Notes under the pieces: model-generated
The model's database searches: none
What the model saw: the letters and a program-made list of their open reading frames with translations, nothing else
Told to the model about the DNA's origin: nothing
Program-made: the position numbers and the translations under genes
DNA from: Bacteroidia bacterium
GTDB lineage: Bacteria > Bacteroidota > Bacteroidia > Flavobacteriales > Flavobacteriaceae
Length of the DNA: 64,000 nucleotides
Direction: 5' to 3'
Assembly (NCBI GenBank): GCA_030427585.1
Contig: JAUIBW010000028.1
Span: 1-64,000 of the forward strand
In this document: piece by piece, positions 18,176 to 28,005 of the stretch
How the letters are laid out: every line of letters starts with the position of its first letter
Position numbering within the stretch: position 1 is the stretch's first letter

Positions 18176-19624
18176 ATGAAAGATTTTTTTGAAATATTAT
18201 TTGTTAGTATTGTGTTTTTTCAAACCGTACAGAGTCAAACACGATTGTCTCAAAACGAGATCACAACACAAATAGACGCCTTATTTTCTAAATATAATTC
18301 TGAAACACCAGGAGTATCTATAGCAATTGTTAGTAATGGAGAAATAGTTTTTAAAGAAGGATATGGTATGGCTAATCTAGAGTATAATATTCCTATAACT
18401 TCACAGACTGTTTTTCATGTCGCTTCTGTATCCAAACAATTTACCACTTTTGCTATATATCTTTTGGAAAGACAAGGTAAAATTTCTTTAGAAGACGATA
18501 TCAGAAAATACATCCCGGAAGTTCCAGATTTTGGAACACCAATTACTGTCAAACATTTGTGCTATCATACAAGTGGTCTTAGAGATCAGTGGGGTTTATT
18601 AACTTTGGCGGGTTGGAGAATGGATGATGTAATAACTAAAGCGCAAATTTTAAAATTAGTAAATAAACAGAAAGAACTAAACTTTGATCCGGGGAGTGAG
18701 TTTATGTATAGTAATACTGGTTTTACCTTATTGGCAGAAATAGTAGAGAAGGTTTCAGGAAAAGCCTTTGCCGAATTTATCAAAGAAAATATTTTTGAAC
18801 CATTGGGGATGAATAGTACAGAATTTTATGATGATCATGAAAAAATTGTAAAAAACAGGGCATACTCATATACCAAACAAAATGGAGATTATAAAAAGAA
18901 GAAATTGAATTATTCAACCGTTGGAGCTACAAGTCTATTTACTACTGTCGAGGATTTAAGTAAGTGGATTTTGAATTTCGAAAAACCAATAGTAGGAGAT
19001 GTAGAGCTAATAGAAAAATTTAATCTACCTGCGGTTTTAGATACTGGAGAAAAAGCTGTTTTAGCAGTTGTTGATAATGAGACTATTTATCATTGCAAAG
19101 GGCAATTTTTTAGAAATTATAAAGGACTTACACTTTATAATCATACAGGAAGTGATGCAGGATTTAGAGCCTATTTGGCACGTTTCCCAGACCAGAAGTT
19201 TTCTGTAGTACTATTAAGTAATGAACAATCTTTTAATTCTTTACCTACTGGATTGAAAATAGCCGAATTTTATTTAAAAGACAATTTAAAAACAAGAAAG
19301 AAAAATAATGATACCAATATCCAAAAAAATAAACCCGATAAAGAAAACGAAGAATATATTTTAGATTTTAAGGACTTTGAAGGAAAATATTATAGTGAAG
19401 AATTAATGACGAATTATACCATAAAAGTTCAAGAAAAGAAATTAATAATGGAACATAAAAGATTAGAAAATATAGAATTAACTTCGGAAAAAGGGGATAA
19501 GTTTTCAGGAGCCATTACATTTCCAATATGGTTAGAGTTTTTAAGAGATAAAAACCAACTAATTATTGGATTTAAAGTTTCTAATTTTGGTGCAAAAGAT
19601 GTGGTATTTCATAAACTTAAATAA
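18176..19624 (+). CDS. Serine hydrolase, beta-lactamase/class C PBP-like
   Basis: 482 residues from the ATG at 18176, which gives the signal peptide MKDFFEILFVSIVFFQTVQS. The longer frame from 18089 overlaps the previous gene and is unlikely. The beta-lactamase fold has SxxK at 84-87 (SVSK, catalytic Ser84), YSN at 178-180 and a late HTGSDAGF in place of the KTG box. The C-terminal about 110 residues form an extra domain seen in Bacteroidota serine hydrolases. It is likely a periplasmic esterase, peptidase or D-aminopeptidase rather than an antibiotic resistance enzyme. Confidence 0.88.
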   Translation: MKDFFEILFVSIVFFQTVQSQTRLSQNEITTQIDALFSKYNSETPGVSIAIVSNGEIVFKEGYGMANLEYNIPITSQTVFHVASVSKQFTTFAIYLLERQGKISLEDDIRKYIPEVPDFGTPITVKHLCYHTSGLRDQWGLLTLAGWRMDDVITKAQILKLVNKQKELNFDPGSEFMYSNTGFTLLAEIVEKVSGKAFAEFIKENIFEPLGMNSTEFYDDHEKIVKNRAYSYTKQNGDYKKKKLNYSTVGATSLFTTVEDLSKWILNFEKPIVGDVELIEKFNLPAVLDTGEKAVLAVVDNETIYHCKGQFFRNYKGLTLYNHTGSDAGFRAYLARFPDQKFSVVLLSNEQSFNSLPTGLKIAEFYLKDNLKTRKKNNDTNIQKNKPDKENEEYILDFKDFEGKYYSEELMTNYTIKVQEKKLIMEHKRLENIELTSEKGDKFSGAITFPIWLEFLRDKNQLIIGFKVSNFGAKDVVFHKLK

Positions 19625-19678
19625 CTTTTGAGAGTTATTTATGCTATTTTCTTAGTACAACTTAACTAAAAATAGATG

Positions 19679-21070
19679 TTATGTAATTTTTGAAGTTATA
19701 AGCTTAGTTCTCACTTCTCGATTTAAGAAATACCCGGTAACTAGGGTTGCTAATATGTCTGCAATCGGGAACGAAATCCAAACCCCTAATTCACCATAAA
19801 ACTTAGGAAGAATCAAAATCAAAGGAATAAAAAAGAAACCTTGTCTTGATAAGGTAAGCAATAAAGCAGGGATGGCTTTTCCTACAGCTTGAAAATAGGC
19901 AGCTCCTATAAGCTGAAGTGCAATAATAGGAGTTGCTGCAAATACCCAGCGCATAGGTTCTGCAGTATGAGATAATACATATTGATTTAGAGCTAATTCT
20001 TTAGGAGCCAGATTAGGATTGTTACTCAGAAATAAAGTGGTTATTTCTGCCGGGAAAATCATTAATCCTATAAAAACCAGGGTAGCCAAAATTGCAGCAT
20101 ATTTGATAGCAGTATTAATAGATTCCCGAACACGGGGATAACGTTGCGCACCATAATTATATCCTGCAATGGGTAAGAACCCTTGCGTAACCCCAAATAC
20201 AGGAAACAAGGCAAACATTAGCATTCGACCAATGATAGCATATACCGCTACCAGACCTTCTTGACCAAGATCGAATAAAATAGTATTCATTAATAAATAA
20301 GTAATACTTACTACGGCTTGCCTGGCTAGGGTTACTCCACCAAGTGAAGCAATTTCAGAAACGATCTCTTGTTGAAGGCAAAGATGACGAAAACTAATCT
20401 TTAATTCAGAGTTTTTAGAACTGAAAAACCAAAATATATATAAAAAACAGGCAAGATACGACCCTGTTGTTGCCCATGCAGCACCGTGCATTCCCATATC
20501 CATTACCTTAATAAAAAGATAATCCATAAACAGATTACTGACTGTTGGGATGATCATAGCCGTCATAGCAAATTTGGGCTTTCCTTCTGCTCTGATCACT
20601 GTATTACCCATCATGGCAAAACCAAGGATGGGTACACCATATAAAATAATAGTGTAGTAAATTTTTGCTGGTTCGAAAATATCTCCTTTGCCACCAAATT
20701 TTGGAATAATATCATCGACAAAGACCAAACCTAAGACCACCAAAGAAACCATAAAAAGCAGAGAAAGAGTAATCTGGTTTCCGAAGGTTTTGAGTGCTTT
20801 TTCTTTATTATTAGCACCTAATGCTCTAGAAATTATACTAGAACCTCCTACACCTATAGACATTCCTAGTGCAGCAATAAAAAAGGATACAGGCAGTACC
20901 ACATTAATAGCTGCAATAGCAATAGAACCGATCCAGTTACCAACAAAGATCGAATCTATTAGGATATTAAGTGACATGACTAATATTCCTATAGATGCCG
21001 GGACTGCTTGCTTTATTAGCAATTTCCCAACAGGCTCTATCCCGAGAGCTTCAGAAGTTATTTTTGCCAT
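19679..21070 (-). CDS. MATE family efflux transporter
   Basis: 463 residues with about 12 membrane spans in two similar halves. The MATE pattern is clear in VPASIGILVMSLNILIDSIFVG, GVGGSSIISRALGANNKEKA and the second-half GFLPIAGYNYGAQRYPRVRE. It exports drugs or metabolites using a Na+ or H+ gradient; substrate unknown. Its ATG overlaps the hemH stop by one base (TAATG), so it is translationally coupled to ferrochelatase. Export of a porphyrin or its precursor is conceivable but unsupported. Confidence 0.92.
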   Translation of the reverse strand: MAKITSEALGIEPVGKLLIKQAVPASIGILVMSLNILIDSIFVGNWIGSIAIAAINVVLPVSFFIAALGMSIGVGGSSIISRALGANNKEKALKTFGNQITLSLLFMVSLVVLGLVFVDDIIPKFGGKGDIFEPAKIYYTIILYGVPILGFAMMGNTVIRAEGKPKFAMTAMIIPTVSNLFMDYLFIKVMDMGMHGAAWATTGSYLACFLYIFWFFSSKNSELKISFRHLCLQQEIVSEIASLGGVTLARQAVVSITYLLMNTILFDLGQEGLVAVYAIIGRMLMFALFPVFGVTQGFLPIAGYNYGAQRYPRVRESINTAIKYAAILATLVFIGLMIFPAEITTLFLSNNPNLAPKELALNQYVLSHTAEPMRWVFAATPIIALQLIGAAYFQAVGKAIPALLLTLSRQGFFFIPLILILPKFYGELGVWISFPIADILATLVTGYFLNREVRTKLITSKIT

Positions 21071-22107
21071 TATGCTGTTTGGGTTTTAACAGCGACCCAT
21101 TCGTTTACCCAATTTGCAAGTAGATCTGCCCAATCATCACGATCATTAAGACAAGGAATAGTTGTGAATTCTTTACCACCAACTTCGTGAAAAATTTCTT
21201 CTCCTTCCATGGCTATTTCTTCTAAGGTTTCCAGGCAATCTGATACAAATGCCGGAGTTACGATAGCCATTTTTTTTATTCCTTCTTTTCCCATACGTTC
21301 TATAGTACGATCGGTATAGGGTTGTAACCAAGGATCAAAGCCTAAGCGGGATTGATAAGAGGTAGAGTAAGTTCCATTTTTAAGCCCAAGTTTTTTTGCT
21401 ACTTGTACAGTTGTCATTTCACATTGATGACGATAGCAAAACTTATGTTGTTCTGATCCTTTTTTAAAGCAACATTTACCATCCATTTTACAATTTCCAT
21501 TGCTAATGTCACTTTTTCTAATATGCCTCTCGGGTACTCCATGGTAACTAAATAAAAGGTGTTCATATTCAATACCTTCTAGTTTTTCGGTTATACTTTT
21601 TGAAAGGACATTAATATATTCGGGTTTATTATAAAAAGCTGGAAGATCGATAAGCTTCATATTAGGAAAATACTCTTTTTGCAATTTCTCGGCAAGCACT
21701 AAAATAGTTTCGGTAGTTGCCATAGCAAATTGAGGATAAAGCGGAATAATCATGACTTCATTTACACCTTTATCGAGTAATTCTTGCAACCCTTTTTTAA
21801 TATTCATCGAGCCATAACGCATGGCTAACCCAATAGGGATTGAAGTGCGATCTGCTACTTTTTTCTGTAATCTTTCTGATAATACAATTAGCGGAGAACC
21901 TTCATCCCACCAGATTTTTTTATAAGCTTCTGCCGATTTTTTTGGTCGGGTATTTAAGATAATCCCTTTTACTAGTAATGTTCGTGCCCATAGCGGAACA
22001 TCAATTACTCTGGGGTCCATCAAAAATTCACCAAGATATTTTTTTACATCCTTTGGATCAGTACTGTCTGGTGATCCAAGATTAACAAGGAGAACTCCTT
22101 TACTCAT
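21070..22107 (-). CDS. hemH: Ferrochelatase
   Basis: 345 residues from the ATG at 22107 (MSKGVLLVNLGSPDSTD); a longer frame from 22137 lacks homology. It inserts Fe2+ into protoporphyrin IX, the last step of protoheme synthesis. The catalytic SYHG (His189) and the family segment SYQSRLGFDPWLQPYTD are present. A cysteine-rich insert at 206-229 (C206, C212, C213, C224, C229) resembles the internal [2Fe-2S] ligand region described for some bacterial ferrochelatases. It is coupled to the MATE gene and lies on the opposite strand from the hemA-hemF cluster. Confidence 0.95.
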   Translation of the reverse strand: MSKGVLLVNLGSPDSTDPKDVKKYLGEFLMDPRVIDVPLWARTLLVKGIILNTRPKKSAEAYKKIWWDEGSPLIVLSERLQKKVADRTSIPIGLAMRYGSMNIKKGLQELLDKGVNEVMIIPLYPQFAMATTETILVLAEKLQKEYFPNMKLIDLPAFYNKPEYINVLSKSITEKLEGIEYEHLLFSYHGVPERHIRKSDISNGNCKMDGKCCFKKGSEQHKFCYRHQCEMTTVQVAKKLGLKNGTYSTSYQSRLGFDPWLQPYTDRTIERMGKEGIKKMAIVTPAFVSDCLETLEEIAMEGEEIFHEVGGKEFTTIPCLNDRDDWADLLANWVNEWVAVKTQTA

Positions 22108-22311
22108 AATTTTCTTTTTGCATATACAAAAATACAAACTATATAGAGTAATGATACTAAAAGTGATAAGACTTTTTGATAGTGGTATTGTAGAATTATT
22201 AGTGTATCATCCTATTAAAAACCAAACAGAACTTAAAATACGTTAAATTCTGGCAAACCGAAAGTTGGATAGTTTTATTTTAGTATTTTTAGGTGATTAA
22301 AAAAAGCAAAG

Positions 22312-22491
22312 ATGAAACGTATAATTGTAGATGTCGAAAAAGATAAACTACCCTTTATTCTAGAGTTGTTAGAACAGTTTAATTTTGTATCTGTTTTGGC
22401 AGATGCTTCTGATGATGATCAGGGAATGTATGATTCGATAGTATCCTTACAAAAAGGAGTAGGTATTCCTAGAGGGGAATCATTCGACTAA
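22312..22491 (+). CDS. Small antitoxin-like hypothetical protein
   Basis: 59 residues: MKRIIVDVEKDKLPFILELL, then EQFNFVSVLADASDDDQGMY and a charged tail. The opening resembles small Bacteroidota proteins of antitoxin type (a short beta strand, then an amphipathic helix). No toxin partner lies next to it; the neighbour, an AraC gene, is convergent and ends eight bases away. A-rich leader. Real gene likely, function unknown. Confidence 0.55.
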   Translation: MKRIIVDVEKDKLPFILELLEQFNFVSVLADASDDDQGMYDSIVSLQKGVGIPRGESFD

Positions 22492-22498
22492 ATGAGTT

Positions 22499-23389
22499 TT
22501 AGTTTAAGCTCATCACATATTTTTTTGGAGTAGTGCCAAATTTCTTTTTAAATGCAGCTATAAAATGGCTAGCGGTGCTGTATCCAACTTTTAGACCTAC
22601 TTCATTTACATTATGGCTTCCCGAGGCTAATAGTTGTCGGGCTACCTCCATTTTGTAATCAAACAAGAATGTATATACAGGTTCACCATAAATTTGTTTA
22701 AATCCGTCTTTGAGTTTTTTAAGAGGCAGTCCAATTTCGTTAGATAACTCCTGAAGTGTAGGGGGTTCTGCCATACGAGTGATAATAATTTCTTTAGCTT
22801 TCCGGATTTTTAGTACATTTTCTTCATCTACCAAAAATGGACATTGCTCTACATCTGCATCTCCTGGTTTATTAAAATAAAGACTTAATAGTTCATATGC
22901 TTTTCCTTTAAAGTATAATAGCTTAATCGACCTATGTAAGTTGTAGTTCATAATTTGATTTAATACCACAGCCATTGAAGGAGAAATTTTGGCATCGGTA
23001 TAATATTTTTTATCACGGTTTCCTTCTCCAAGGAAAGGAATATAATCTGCTTCTTTAGAAAATAAAGAGTGAAACTTTTTTATAGAAATAAGGATAGTGA
23101 TCAACCACGAATCCTTTTCCATTTCGAGATTCATAGGCAAATCACGTTGAGGATTATAAAGAAGAAGCGAATTTTCTTCAGAGAGGTTTATAGCATAGCT
23201 TCCGTTATTAAAATTAAATTTAATTCCCCCCTTAATGCAGAAATGAAACTGGATAAGACTACTGTCGATATCTCTTACAACTCGTTGATTATCATGGGTT
23301 TCATTTAGAAATTTTAGAATATGAAAACCATCTTCGATTTGGGTTTCTTCTAGAATCCCTGGAGCGTTATTTTTTAGTTCAATTTCCAT
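22499..23389 (-). CDS. AraC family transcriptional regulator
   Basis: 296 residues from the ATG at 23389 (MEIELKNNAPGILEETQIED); the longer frame from 23458 adds an unrelated leader. The N-terminal cupin-like sensing part runs to about 190. The C-terminal double HTH includes TLQELSNEIGLPLKKLKDGF and VNEVGLKVGYSTASHFIAAFKKKFGTTPKKY. It resembles PchR-type regulators in layout. It is divergent from hemA with about 200 bases between the start codons, so it may control the heme genes; this is inference from position. Confidence 0.88.
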   Translation of the reverse strand: MEIELKNNAPGILEETQIEDGFHILKFLNETHDNQRVVRDIDSSLIQFHFCIKGGIKFNFNNGSYAINLSEENSLLLYNPQRDLPMNLEMEKDSWLITILISIKKFHSLFSKEADYIPFLGEGNRDKKYYTDAKISPSMAVVLNQIMNYNLHRSIKLLYFKGKAYELLSLYFNKPGDADVEQCPFLVDEENVLKIRKAKEIIITRMAEPPTLQELSNEIGLPLKKLKDGFKQIYGEPVYTFLFDYKMEVARQLLASGSHNVNEVGLKVGYSTASHFIAAFKKKFGTTPKKYVMSLN

Positions 23390-23558
23390 AGTTATAAAAT
23401 TTTGTTTATTTAGAACGAGTCTAAACTGTCGATATAAGAATCCTTGGTATATACACAAAAATAAGGGTTTTTACTCATTTTTTCGCAAAAAATACCTTAA
23501 ACAACGTTTTTCGACACTTAAAGTTCTTCTGGCGTTATTTTTTTTGATATATCTAAAA

Positions 23559-23566
23559 TACTTTTG
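23559..23566 (+). promoter_or_regulatory. Possible -7 box (TAnnTTTG) upstream of hemA
   Basis: TACTTTTG fits the Bacteroidota sigma-ABfr -7 consensus and lies 27 bases before the hemA ATG. No convincing -33 TTTG is at the right distance, so the call is weak. Confidence 0.3.
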
Positions 23567-23593
23567 TTATGGAATATAATAGAACTGAACTGC

Positions 23594-24844
23594 ATGGAGT
23601 CTCACTTAAGAGCGAAAGGAACAAATTTTTACACCATTGGACTTAGTTATAAAAAAGCTGATGCAGATATCAGAGGTCATTTTAGTGTAAATGAAGAAGC
23701 CAAAGAAGGAATACTACAACAAGCAAAAAAAGAAGGTATTGAAGCCTTGCTTGTTACCTCTACTTGTAATCGAACCGAATTACATGGTTTTGCTCAACAT
23801 CCATTTCAATTAATCAAGTTACTTTGCGAACATACTCATGGAACCATAGAAGAGTTCGAAAAAGTAGCATATGTACATAAAAATAGTAAAGCAGTATCAC
23901 ATTTATTTAAGGTAGGTACAGGTCTGGATAGTCAGATATTAGGAGATTTTGAAATTATAAGTCAACTAAAAAAAAGTTTTAAAGCTTCAAAAAAAGCAGA
24001 AATTACCAACCCTTTTCTTGAAAGACTTGTCAATGCAGTAATTCAGGCAAGCAAACGTATCAAGAATGAGACTGAGATTTCATCTGGAGCAACTTCAGTT
24101 TCTTTTGCATCGGTTCAATACATTCTTAGAAATGTAGAACATATTTCGGATAAAAAAATTGTGCTTTTTGGTACCGGTAAAATAGGTAGAAACACCTGCG
24201 AAAATTTAATAAAACATACCAAGAACGATCATATTACACTAATTAACCGAACAAAAGACAAAGCAGAAAGAGTAGCAGGGAAATTTAATCTTATTGTAAA
24301 AGATTATGCTAATATTCAGTCAGAAATAACAAATACAGATATTCTTATTGTGGCTACAGGAGCCCAGAATCCTACTATTTCTAAACAACTCATCCATTCG
24401 CAAAAACCATTATTGATTTTAGATCTGTCTATTCCAAAAAATGTATCAGATGATGTAGTTGAATTACCTAATGTAACTTTGGTACATCTTGATCATTTGT
24501 CAAAAATGACAGATGATACATTACAAAGAAGAAAACAATACATCCCACAAGCCGAAGTTATTATAGAAGAAGTAAAAACAGAATTTGATAGTTGGTTAGA
24601 AACTAGAAAATTTGCTCCTACTATTAAGGCACTTAAAAATAAATTATCTACATTAAAAGATGCAGAAATTAATCTACAACGAAAAAAATATGCAGATTTT
24701 GATGAAGAACAGGCAGATATTATTAGTAGTCGAATCATTCAGAAAATCACGAATCATTTTGCCAATCATCTTAAAGATGATAACACTTCGGCAGATGAAA
24801 GCATAGAATTGATTCAGAAAGTATTTCAATTACAAAACAAATAA
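23594..24844 (+). CDS. hemA: Glutamyl-tRNA reductase
   Basis: 416 residues from the ATG at 23594; the longer TTG-started frame from 23564 overlaps the likely promoter. It reduces glutamyl-tRNA(Glu) to glutamate-1-semialdehyde with NADPH, the committed step of C5-pathway tetrapyrrole synthesis. The active-site STCNRTE (Cys58) is present, followed by GLDSQILGDFEI and a Rossmann fold around KIVLFGTGKIGRNTCENL. First gene of hemA-hemC-hemD-hemE and downstream genes. Confidence 0.96.
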   Translation: MESHLRAKGTNFYTIGLSYKKADADIRGHFSVNEEAKEGILQQAKKEGIEALLVTSTCNRTELHGFAQHPFQLIKLLCEHTHGTIEEFEKVAYVHKNSKAVSHLFKVGTGLDSQILGDFEIISQLKKSFKASKKAEITNPFLERLVNAVIQASKRIKNETEISSGATSVSFASVQYILRNVEHISDKKIVLFGTGKIGRNTCENLIKHTKNDHITLINRTKDKAERVAGKFNLIVKDYANIQSEITNTDILIVATGAQNPTISKQLIHSQKPLLILDLSIPKNVSDDVVELPNVTLVHLDHLSKMTDDTLQRRKQYIPQAEVIIEEVKTEFDSWLETRKFAPTIKALKNKLSTLKDAEINLQRKKYADFDEEQADIISSRIIQKITNHFANHLKDDNTSADESIELIQKVFQLQNK

Positions 24845-24846
24845 CT

Positions 24847-25758
24847 TTGGCAAAAACGATTCGCATAGGTACCAGAGATAGTGAATTAGCACTTTGGCAA
24901 GCAAATACTGTACAAAAAAGTTTAGAAAAACTGGGGTATAAAACGCACTTGATCCCTGTTAAATCAACCGGAGATATTATATTAGATAAACCATTGTACG
25001 AATTAGGAATTACCGGGATTTTTACCAAAACATTGGATATAGCCATGTTACAGGGCGATATTGATATTGCAGTGCATTCTATGAAGGATGTCCCAACAAT
25101 TCTACCTAAAGGAATTGTAGAAGCCGCGGTTTTAAAACGTGCAAATGTGCAAGATATTCTGGTTCACAAAGGTTTGGATTTTTTAGAAAACGAGGGAACA
25201 ATTGCTACCGGAAGTCTTCGAAGAAAAGCACAATGGTTACACAAATATCCCACCCATACCGTAGTAGATTTGAGAGGTAATGTAAATACACGTATGCAAA
25301 AACTTAGCAATAATGATTGGAATGGTGCTATATTTGCCGCTGCTGGATTAGAGCGTATTGATCTAAAACCTGATCATTATATTGACCTGGATTGGATGAT
25401 TCCTGCACCAGCGCAAGGAGCAATGTTGGTTGTTGCAAAAGAAGAAGATGAGTATTGCAGAAAGGCATTATCAAGTTTAAATGATAGTTCATCTGAAATA
25501 TGTGTACATATCGAACGCGAATTTTTGCGAGAATTAGAAGGAGGCTGTACCGCACCAATAGGAGCACTTGCACAAATTAAAGAGGATATTATCTATTTTA
25601 CAGGAGCTTTATTTAGTCTTGACGGAAGCAATAAGATCGAAGTGAATAAAGAAATAAAAATAGGTGATGTAGATAACCTGGGAAAGATATGCGCTCAGGA
25701 AATATTGAATAACGGAGGACATGAATTGATGAAAGAAATAAAAGCAGAAATAGGATAG
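24847..25758 (+). CDS. hemC: Hydroxymethylbilane synthase (porphobilinogen deaminase)
   Basis: 303 residues. Homology begins at the very first codons (AKTIRIGTRDSELALWQ) and the only usable start there is TTG at 24847, two bases after the hemA stop. The dipyrromethane cofactor attachment is Cys234 in EGGCTAPIGA; the substrate-binding TGSLRRKAQW and DLRGNVNTR are present. It polymerises four porphobilinogens into hydroxymethylbilane. TTG initiation could set a lower translation rate. Confidence 0.95.
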   Translation: MAKTIRIGTRDSELALWQANTVQKSLEKLGYKTHLIPVKSTGDIILDKPLYELGITGIFTKTLDIAMLQGDIDIAVHSMKDVPTILPKGIVEAAVLKRANVQDILVHKGLDFLENEGTIATGSLRRKAQWLHKYPTHTVVDLRGNVNTRMQKLSNNDWNGAIFAAAGLERIDLKPDHYIDLDWMIPAPAQGAMLVVAKEEDEYCRKALSSLNDSSSEICVHIEREFLRELEGGCTAPIGALAQIKEDIIYFTGALFSLDGSNKIEVNKEIKIGDVDNLGKICAQEILNNGGHELMKEIKAEIG

Positions 25759-25759
25759 A

Positions 25760-26443
25760 TTGAATACTTCACCAACAATACTGTCAACCAAAAAGCTTTC
25801 TGCAGCTCAAAAAGAGTTGTTGCTAAATACTGGTCTTGGGTTTGTCGAATATGAAGCCATTACTATTGAACTTTTAGAAGTTTCAATTAAGCATACTATC
25901 CAGAATGCAATTTTTACAAGCAAGAATGCCGTAAAAGCAATTAAAAACTCTGAAATGGTTATTTCAAATTGTTTTTGCGTAGGAGATAATACTAAAAAGC
26001 TTTTAGAGGAAAATGGCTTACATGTGGTAGAAACTGCTCAAAATGCATCAGATTTAGCTAAAATCATTATAGAAAAGTATCAAAATGATTCTTTTTTATT
26101 TTTTTGCGGAAACTTAAGAAGAGATGAATTACCAAATCTTTTGAAACAAAATAATGTTGAGGTAAAAGAGCAGATTGTATATAAAACACAGTTAAAATCG
26201 AAAAAATTTACTCGTTCGTTTGATGGAATATTGTTTTTTAGCCCATCCGGAATTCAAAGCTATACTTCAGAAAATAAAATAGGAGAAAGTATTTCGTTTT
26301 GTATAGGAAATACGACTGCTTCTGAAGCCAAAAAGCATACAGATCATATTATTGTTGCAAATAAACCTACGGTAGAGAACGTAATTGTTCAAGCCGTAAA
26401 ATATTTTACAAAAGACAAAAGAAAAGACCTTCAAGGTTTTTAA
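25760..26443 (+). CDS. hemD: Uroporphyrinogen-III synthase
   Basis: 227 residues, starting with TTG at 25760, one base after the hemC stop. HemD sequences are weakly conserved. The two-domain pattern is visible in TIQNAIFTSKNAVKAIKN, VVETAQNASDLAKIIIE and ILFFSPSGIQSYTSENK. It cyclises hydroxymethylbilane with inversion of ring D. The last residues KDLQGF and the TAA stop are read from the first half of a palindrome (26425-26457), so the native C-terminus has been replaced or extended by this element. Confidence 0.88.
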   Translation: MNTSPTILSTKKLSAAQKELLLNTGLGFVEYEAITIELLEVSIKHTIQNAIFTSKNAVKAIKNSEMVISNCFCVGDNTKKLLEENGLHVVETAQNASDLAKIIIEKYQNDSFLFFCGNLRRDELPNLLKQNNVEVKEQIVYKTQLKSKKFTRSFDGILFFSPSGIQSYTSENKIGESISFCIGNTTASEAKKHTDHIIVANKPTVENVIVQAVKYFTKDKRKDLQGF

Positions 26444-26457
26444 AATCTTGAAGGTCT
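26425..26457. repeat. REP-like palindrome, family 1, copy 1 (hemD 3' end)
   Basis: Arms AGACCTTCAAGGTTTT and a near-complement ending CTTGAAGGTCT, with a five-T centre. It overlaps the last codons and the stop of hemD. Same family as 28001-28042, 28903-28937 and 29505-29537. Confidence 0.85.
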
Positions 26458-26473
26458 ATAATTTTTTATCATT

Positions 26474-27505
26474 ATGACAGAACTAAAAAACGACTTATTT
26501 CTTAGAGCGCTAAAAGGAGAAACCGTAGAACGCCCACCAGTGTGGATGATGCGTCAGGCTGGGCGATACTTGCCAGAATTTCGTGCATTAAAAGCAAAAT
26601 ATGATTTTTTTACACGTTGCAGAACACCAGAATTGGCCGCAGAGATAACCGTGCAGCCTATAGATATTATTGGTCCTGATGCAGCAATCTTGTTTAGTGA
26701 TATTTTGGTCATCCCGCAGGCTATGAATATCGAGGTCGAAATGAAAGACGGAATTGGTCCTTGGCTTCCTAATCCAATTCGATCTCTGGCAGATGTAGAA
26801 CAGGTAATTGTTCCCAATATCTACGAAGAATTAGGATATGTAATGGACGCGATAAAACTAACTAAAGAACGTTTGGATAATCGTGTTCCTTTAATCGGTT
26901 TTGCCGGTTCACCATGGACAATCCTGTGTTATGCTGTACAGGGGCAAGGATCTAAAAACTTTGATAAGGCCAAAGAATTGTGTTTTACACAACCAGCCGC
27001 AGCACATCAATTATTACAAAAAATTACGGATACCACTATCGCCTACTTAAAGGCAAAGGTAGCTAACGGAGTTAATGCTGTTCAAGTATTTGATAGCTGG
27101 GGAGGGATGTTATCACCAGTAGATTACCAGGAATTTTCCTGGAAATATATTCAACAAATTGTAGATGCACTAAAAGAAGAAACCGAAGTGATCGTTTTCG
27201 GAAAAGGATGCTGGTTTGCATTACAAGAAATGGCGCAATCGGGAGCTGCGGCTCTTGGAGTAGACTGGACCTGCTCTGCACGTAACGCCCGTTATCTTAC
27301 CGGAGGAAACATTACCCTGCAAGGCAATTTTGACCCTTCTAGATTGTTATCCCCACCTGCTGAAATCAAAAAAATGGTAAAACAAATGATAGACGCTTTT
27401 GGTAAGGATCATTATATCGCTAATTTAGGACATGGGATTTTACCTAACATTCCTGTAGAGAATGCTCAAGCTTTTGTAGATGCAGTAAAAGAATACCAAG
27501 CATAA
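26474..27505 (+). CDS. hemE: Uroporphyrinogen decarboxylase
   Basis: 343 residues, full length. It removes four carboxyl groups from uroporphyrinogen III to give coproporphyrinogen III. Signatures: [18 protein letters not shown] near the N-terminus, [20 protein letters not shown], and the C-terminal [15 protein letters not shown]. The palindrome at the hemD end lies between hemD and this gene. The DUF6973 gene follows after two bases. Confidence 0.97.
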   Translation: MTELKNDLFLRALKGETVERPPVWMMRQAGRYLPEFRALKAKYDFFTRCRTPELAAEITVQPIDIIGPDAAILFSDILVIPQAMNIEVEMKDGIGPWLPNPIRSLADVEQVIVPNIYEELGYVMDAIKLTKERLDNRVPLIGFAGSPWTILCYAVQGQGSKNFDKAKELCFTQPAAAHQLLQKITDTTIAYLKAKVANGVNAVQVFDSWGGMLSPVDYQEFSWKYIQQIVDALKEETEVIVFGKGCWFALQEMAQSGAAALGVDWTCSARNARYLTGGNITLQGNFDPSRLLSPPAEIKKMVKQMIDAFGKDHYIANLGHGILPNIPVENAQAFVDAVKEYQA

Positions 27506-27507
27506 GA

Positions 27508-28005
27508 ATGGGTATTGGGAGCCTGTTAAAACGATTGAGTTTTAGGCAAATCCTTAAGTTAACAGGGATAATGCTTCAGAATCCTTTACTGGTCTATCCA
27601 ACATTAAAAGCTACAAGGAGAACTATGATCATCTGTGATTTGCATTATAGAAAAGCACATCATAAAAACGGAAAAGCTAATGCTTTTCGACATGCATTAT
27701 GGAATATATTGATTTGTCAAACTACTTTTAGAATAACCAAAAACAAAGAAAAATCTGTAAACTGGGCACAAAAAATAACTGATTTACATGAAAAACTGGC
27801 TCCAAATAAACCTCTGGATACCGCCATGGATTTGCATAACAACGCAATGGGTAGAACATATTTTTTGGAGTTAGCTGCTTCTTCTGAAGAAGAAATAATC
27901 ATTTTTTTAAAGGAAAACACTCAAAAAGCTAAAAAAGTAACAGATAGTAAAGAAATACTGGATCATAAAGATAAATTGGTTTATCTTTTGGAAGAAAAAA
28001 GTTAA
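27508..28005 (+). CDS. DUF6973-like protein of the heme operon
   Basis: 165 residues, no signal peptide. The conserved pattern is HALWN followed about 55 residues later by MDLHNNAMGR, which I associate with the DUF6973 family; His and Asn residues there could be catalytic or metal-binding, but no function is known. It starts two bases after the hemE stop and so is co-translated with it. Its stop codon TAA is inside a perfect 42-bp palindrome (28001-28042). Confidence 0.75.
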   Translation: MGIGSLLKRLSFRQILKLTGIMLQNPLLVYPTLKATRRTMIICDLHYRKAHHKNGKANAFRHALWNILICQTTFRITKNKEKSVNWAQKITDLHEKLAPNKPLDTAMDLHNNAMGRTYFLELAASSEEEIIIFLKENTQKAKKVTDSKEILDHKDKLVYLLEEKS

